A stretch of DNA of 64,000 nucleotides, from NCBI RefSeq assembly GCF_021018895.1, contig NC_079377.1, forward strand, positions 22,992,501-23,056,500, in the 5' to 3' direction. Shown piece after piece: positions 61,909 to 64,000 of the stretch (positions are counted from its first letter, which is position 1; each line of letters starts with the position of its first letter). This DNA is from Seriola aureovittata. Its lineage: Eukaryota > Chordata > Actinopteri > Carangiformes > Carangidae. The position numbers and the translations under genes were made by a program. The notes under the pieces are model-generated. The model did not search any database, was not told the origin of the DNA, and saw nothing but the letters and a program-made list of their open reading frames with translations.

Positions 61909-62111
61909 AAAATGTACATTTCGTAACTGTTATTATGGACCAACTGAAATATTTATAATTTCTATACACAACATTTAGTTTGTCAATTATATTTCAGGTC
62001 ATAGAACTGGGGAATATGGAGAAACTCAAAATATCCCCATATTTTGGGCTCTTTGTAGTTGTAGGTACAAATAAATGTTGGTGTTTTCAAGCCGTGGTCA
62101 TTATAGTTTTG

Positions 62112-62260
62112 AGGTACTTGAGGTATTATTTTCATTTTAGGTTACTTCACACTTTACACAGAGGGAAGTAATGCACTTTTCATTCCACTACATTTATCAC
62201 ACTGATTACAGTTGAACTTTTCAGACTGAAAATTGTTCAAGATTAAACCAGTTTGAGGTC
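62112..62260. repeat. Degenerate teleost interspersed repeat (same family as 5700-6000)
   Basis: GAGGTACTTGAGGTATTATT, TTTTCATTCCACTACATTTA and the following TTCAGACTGAAAA recall the same family as the plcb1 intron copy, in the same orientation. Confidence 0.45.
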
Positions 62261-62967
62261 CAAAGATATAAAAATTGTTGTTTTTTTTTTTTGTTTTGTT
62301 TTTTTATTTTTTTAAGAAAAAAAAAGCAAGAATTAGAGACAAGCTTGCAAAATTAGTATTGTTGCCAAACAATGTGTTTCTTCTTTTTTACTCCATTAAT
62401 ACCATCTCAGTCACCTCAGTTTTTTTTATGACCGATTGAAGGGAACCAATCATAAGGTTGGAAGCCACTCTACTAAACCACCTAGCTCTATATAGAGTAG
62501 TTAAAACCAGCTGCTGTATTTACAATCTAATGATGTCATCAGTTATAGGGAAAATCTTATTGCGGAATGAGTATTAACTTTGATATATATGTACATTTTG
62601 CTGATAATAGTTGGATTTTGATTCCAAAACTCTTACTTGTGGGGTTTTTTTTTTACATTGTTATATGATTTTACTTAATTAAAGGATATGAAACAAACAA
62701 GCAGGAGTTGAGCTGTTTTTTTTTAAAGGTGACTATGGTGTCCTAAAGGAAGACAGTTCATGTTTAAGAGTCACAACCACAAAGGTGACCTGGTAGGACT
62801 TGTCTTCAGGACTCCATATCTGTGTCTAATAAAATTTACATGGATGAAAATAAGTTTATTTAAAGTTCTCAAAGAAGTAATAACTATGCCACAAAGGCGA
62901 TATAGACTTTTTTATTATAATCTGAACGTTTGTCCTCAAGAGGGTCATTCAATGCCTGTTTGACACA

Positions 62968-62969
62968 CA

Positions 62970-63030
<61 letters not shown>
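62968..63030 (+). repeat. (CA)n microsatellite
   Basis: A plain dinucleotide tract near the right edge. Confidence 0.95.
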
Positions 63031-63033
<3 letters not shown>

Positions 63034-64000
63034 TAGACACCCACACACACACAGTTGTACTTCTATCTTCGTGAGTACACTCGTTGACATTATAAATTTC
63101 CTAGCCCCTCACACCTAACTGTAACCTGAACTCTCAAATAAAGTCTTAACTTTAAACAGCCCTTTGACAGTGTGTCCAAAAGTGAGGCTTTAAATCAAAC
63201 TGGTCCTCAGAAAGATAGTAGTACACACTAACACACACACACATACAGATCATTCCCGACACCCTCACAACAAACAAGTCACGAGCCTCTGACACCATAT
63301 CATCAGCTGATAGTTTCATGTATGTGTTACGTGGGTCAGTGACTGAATAAACTTCATCCAATTAATACAATTATTTTATTGATTCATGATATATATTATT
63401 GTTGACACAGACAGATATGATTGTTATTTTCTCGTAACCTACTGTAAAATAGCATTCAATAGGCCTGGGAAACCCACTATTCAGACACTGACTTGAAATA
63501 TTTTAATTTCATAACATGAGTTACAAAAGCTCTCTGCAGCATCCTTTTGTAACCTACAACAGAGGAGTGCCGAGAGTTCTCCCATACAGTAGATGGCAGT
63601 AAACGTTCACTGTCAGCTCTACTGATACCTTCATAACTGTGGGAAATGATTTACACCGTTCACTTAATACTATTTACTATAAGATAACAGGGTTTCCTTT
63701 TTTTCATTCTAGGGAATAGGCTACAAAAGTTAAAACAGGTATGTGAAGAACATGACATTAATTCGTTACAATGCAAATGAGAACATGACTGCCACTAACA
63801 CTGATAAAATCAAATAAATGCAAGTTTAGGGGGTATTGCCTAATCTCATTGTCCTATTTGTGCTAAGTGTAAATGTATGTTGACGTCTGTGTAAACGCTG
63901 CTGAATTGTGTTCATTTTTTAGACAGTTTGTTTATTTTGAAGAAAAACTGTCTTCAAAATAAAGAAGTAAAATAAACAGTAAATTCCCCCTCAAAAGTTT

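Larger units (their letters stand above)
61480..64000. other. Right-hand intergenic region
   Basis: No gene is supported. The region holds a LINE-like tail at 61853-61908, a degenerate teleost repeat at 62112-62260, T/A-rich runs near 62280-62330 and (CA)n at 62968-63030. The remainder is unassigned AT-rich sequence. Confidence 0.45.

Overview
The window is nuclear DNA from a teleost fish, most likely a spiny-rayed (percomorph) species. The genes are compact, multi-exon vertebrate genes with GT-AG introns. (CA)n/(GT)n microsatellites are very dense, and several degenerate interspersed repeats typical of percomorph genomes are present. I see no bacterial, viral or plasmid features. All splice sites were placed by hand from reading-frame continuity and remembered family sequences, not by alignment.

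Layout, left to right. (1) 45-7693, + strand: the 3' part of a phospholipase C-beta gene, closest to PLCB1 (Y-box, C2 domain, Gq-binding coiled coil); its 5' part is outside the window. (2) 11399-18136, +: napb (beta-SNAP), complete in ten coding exons. (3) 20890-28359, +: cdc5l, complete in nineteen coding exons. (4) 28799-34419, - strand: supt3h, complete in eleven coding exons and convergent with cdc5l. (5) 34193-37303, +: a small, divergent Runt-domain gene interlocked with supt3h. Its first exon lies inside supt3h intron 1, and supt3h exon 1 lies inside its intron 1. This matches the arrangement described for the 'fourth' Runt gene of fugu (FrRUNT). (6) 44444-47330, +: a gja5-type (Cx40-like) connexin whose coding region is split by five introns, which is unusual for a connexin. 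(7) 48720-52973: a minisatellite of about 4.25 kb, period about 25 bp, with higher-order structure. (8) 58507-59625, -: cycs (somatic cytochrome c), with a 5' UTR exon near 61266 and a CRE/CCAAT/E-box promoter near 61388. The rest is intergenic and repeat-rich.

The genes do not form one pathway. They cover Gq signalling (plcb1), SNARE recycling (napb), pre-mRNA splicing (cdc5l), SAGA-type coactivation (supt3h), developmental transcription (runt), gap junctions (gja5) and respiration/apoptosis (cycs). The cdc5l-supt3h-Runt order is the CDC5L-SUPT3H-RUNX2 block of human 6p21, here joined to plcb1 and napb, whose human counterparts lie on chromosome 20p.

The most interesting items are the interlocked runt/supt3h locus, introns whose two ends carry complementary (AC)n and (GT)n tracts, the intron-rich connexin, and the higher-order minisatellite.
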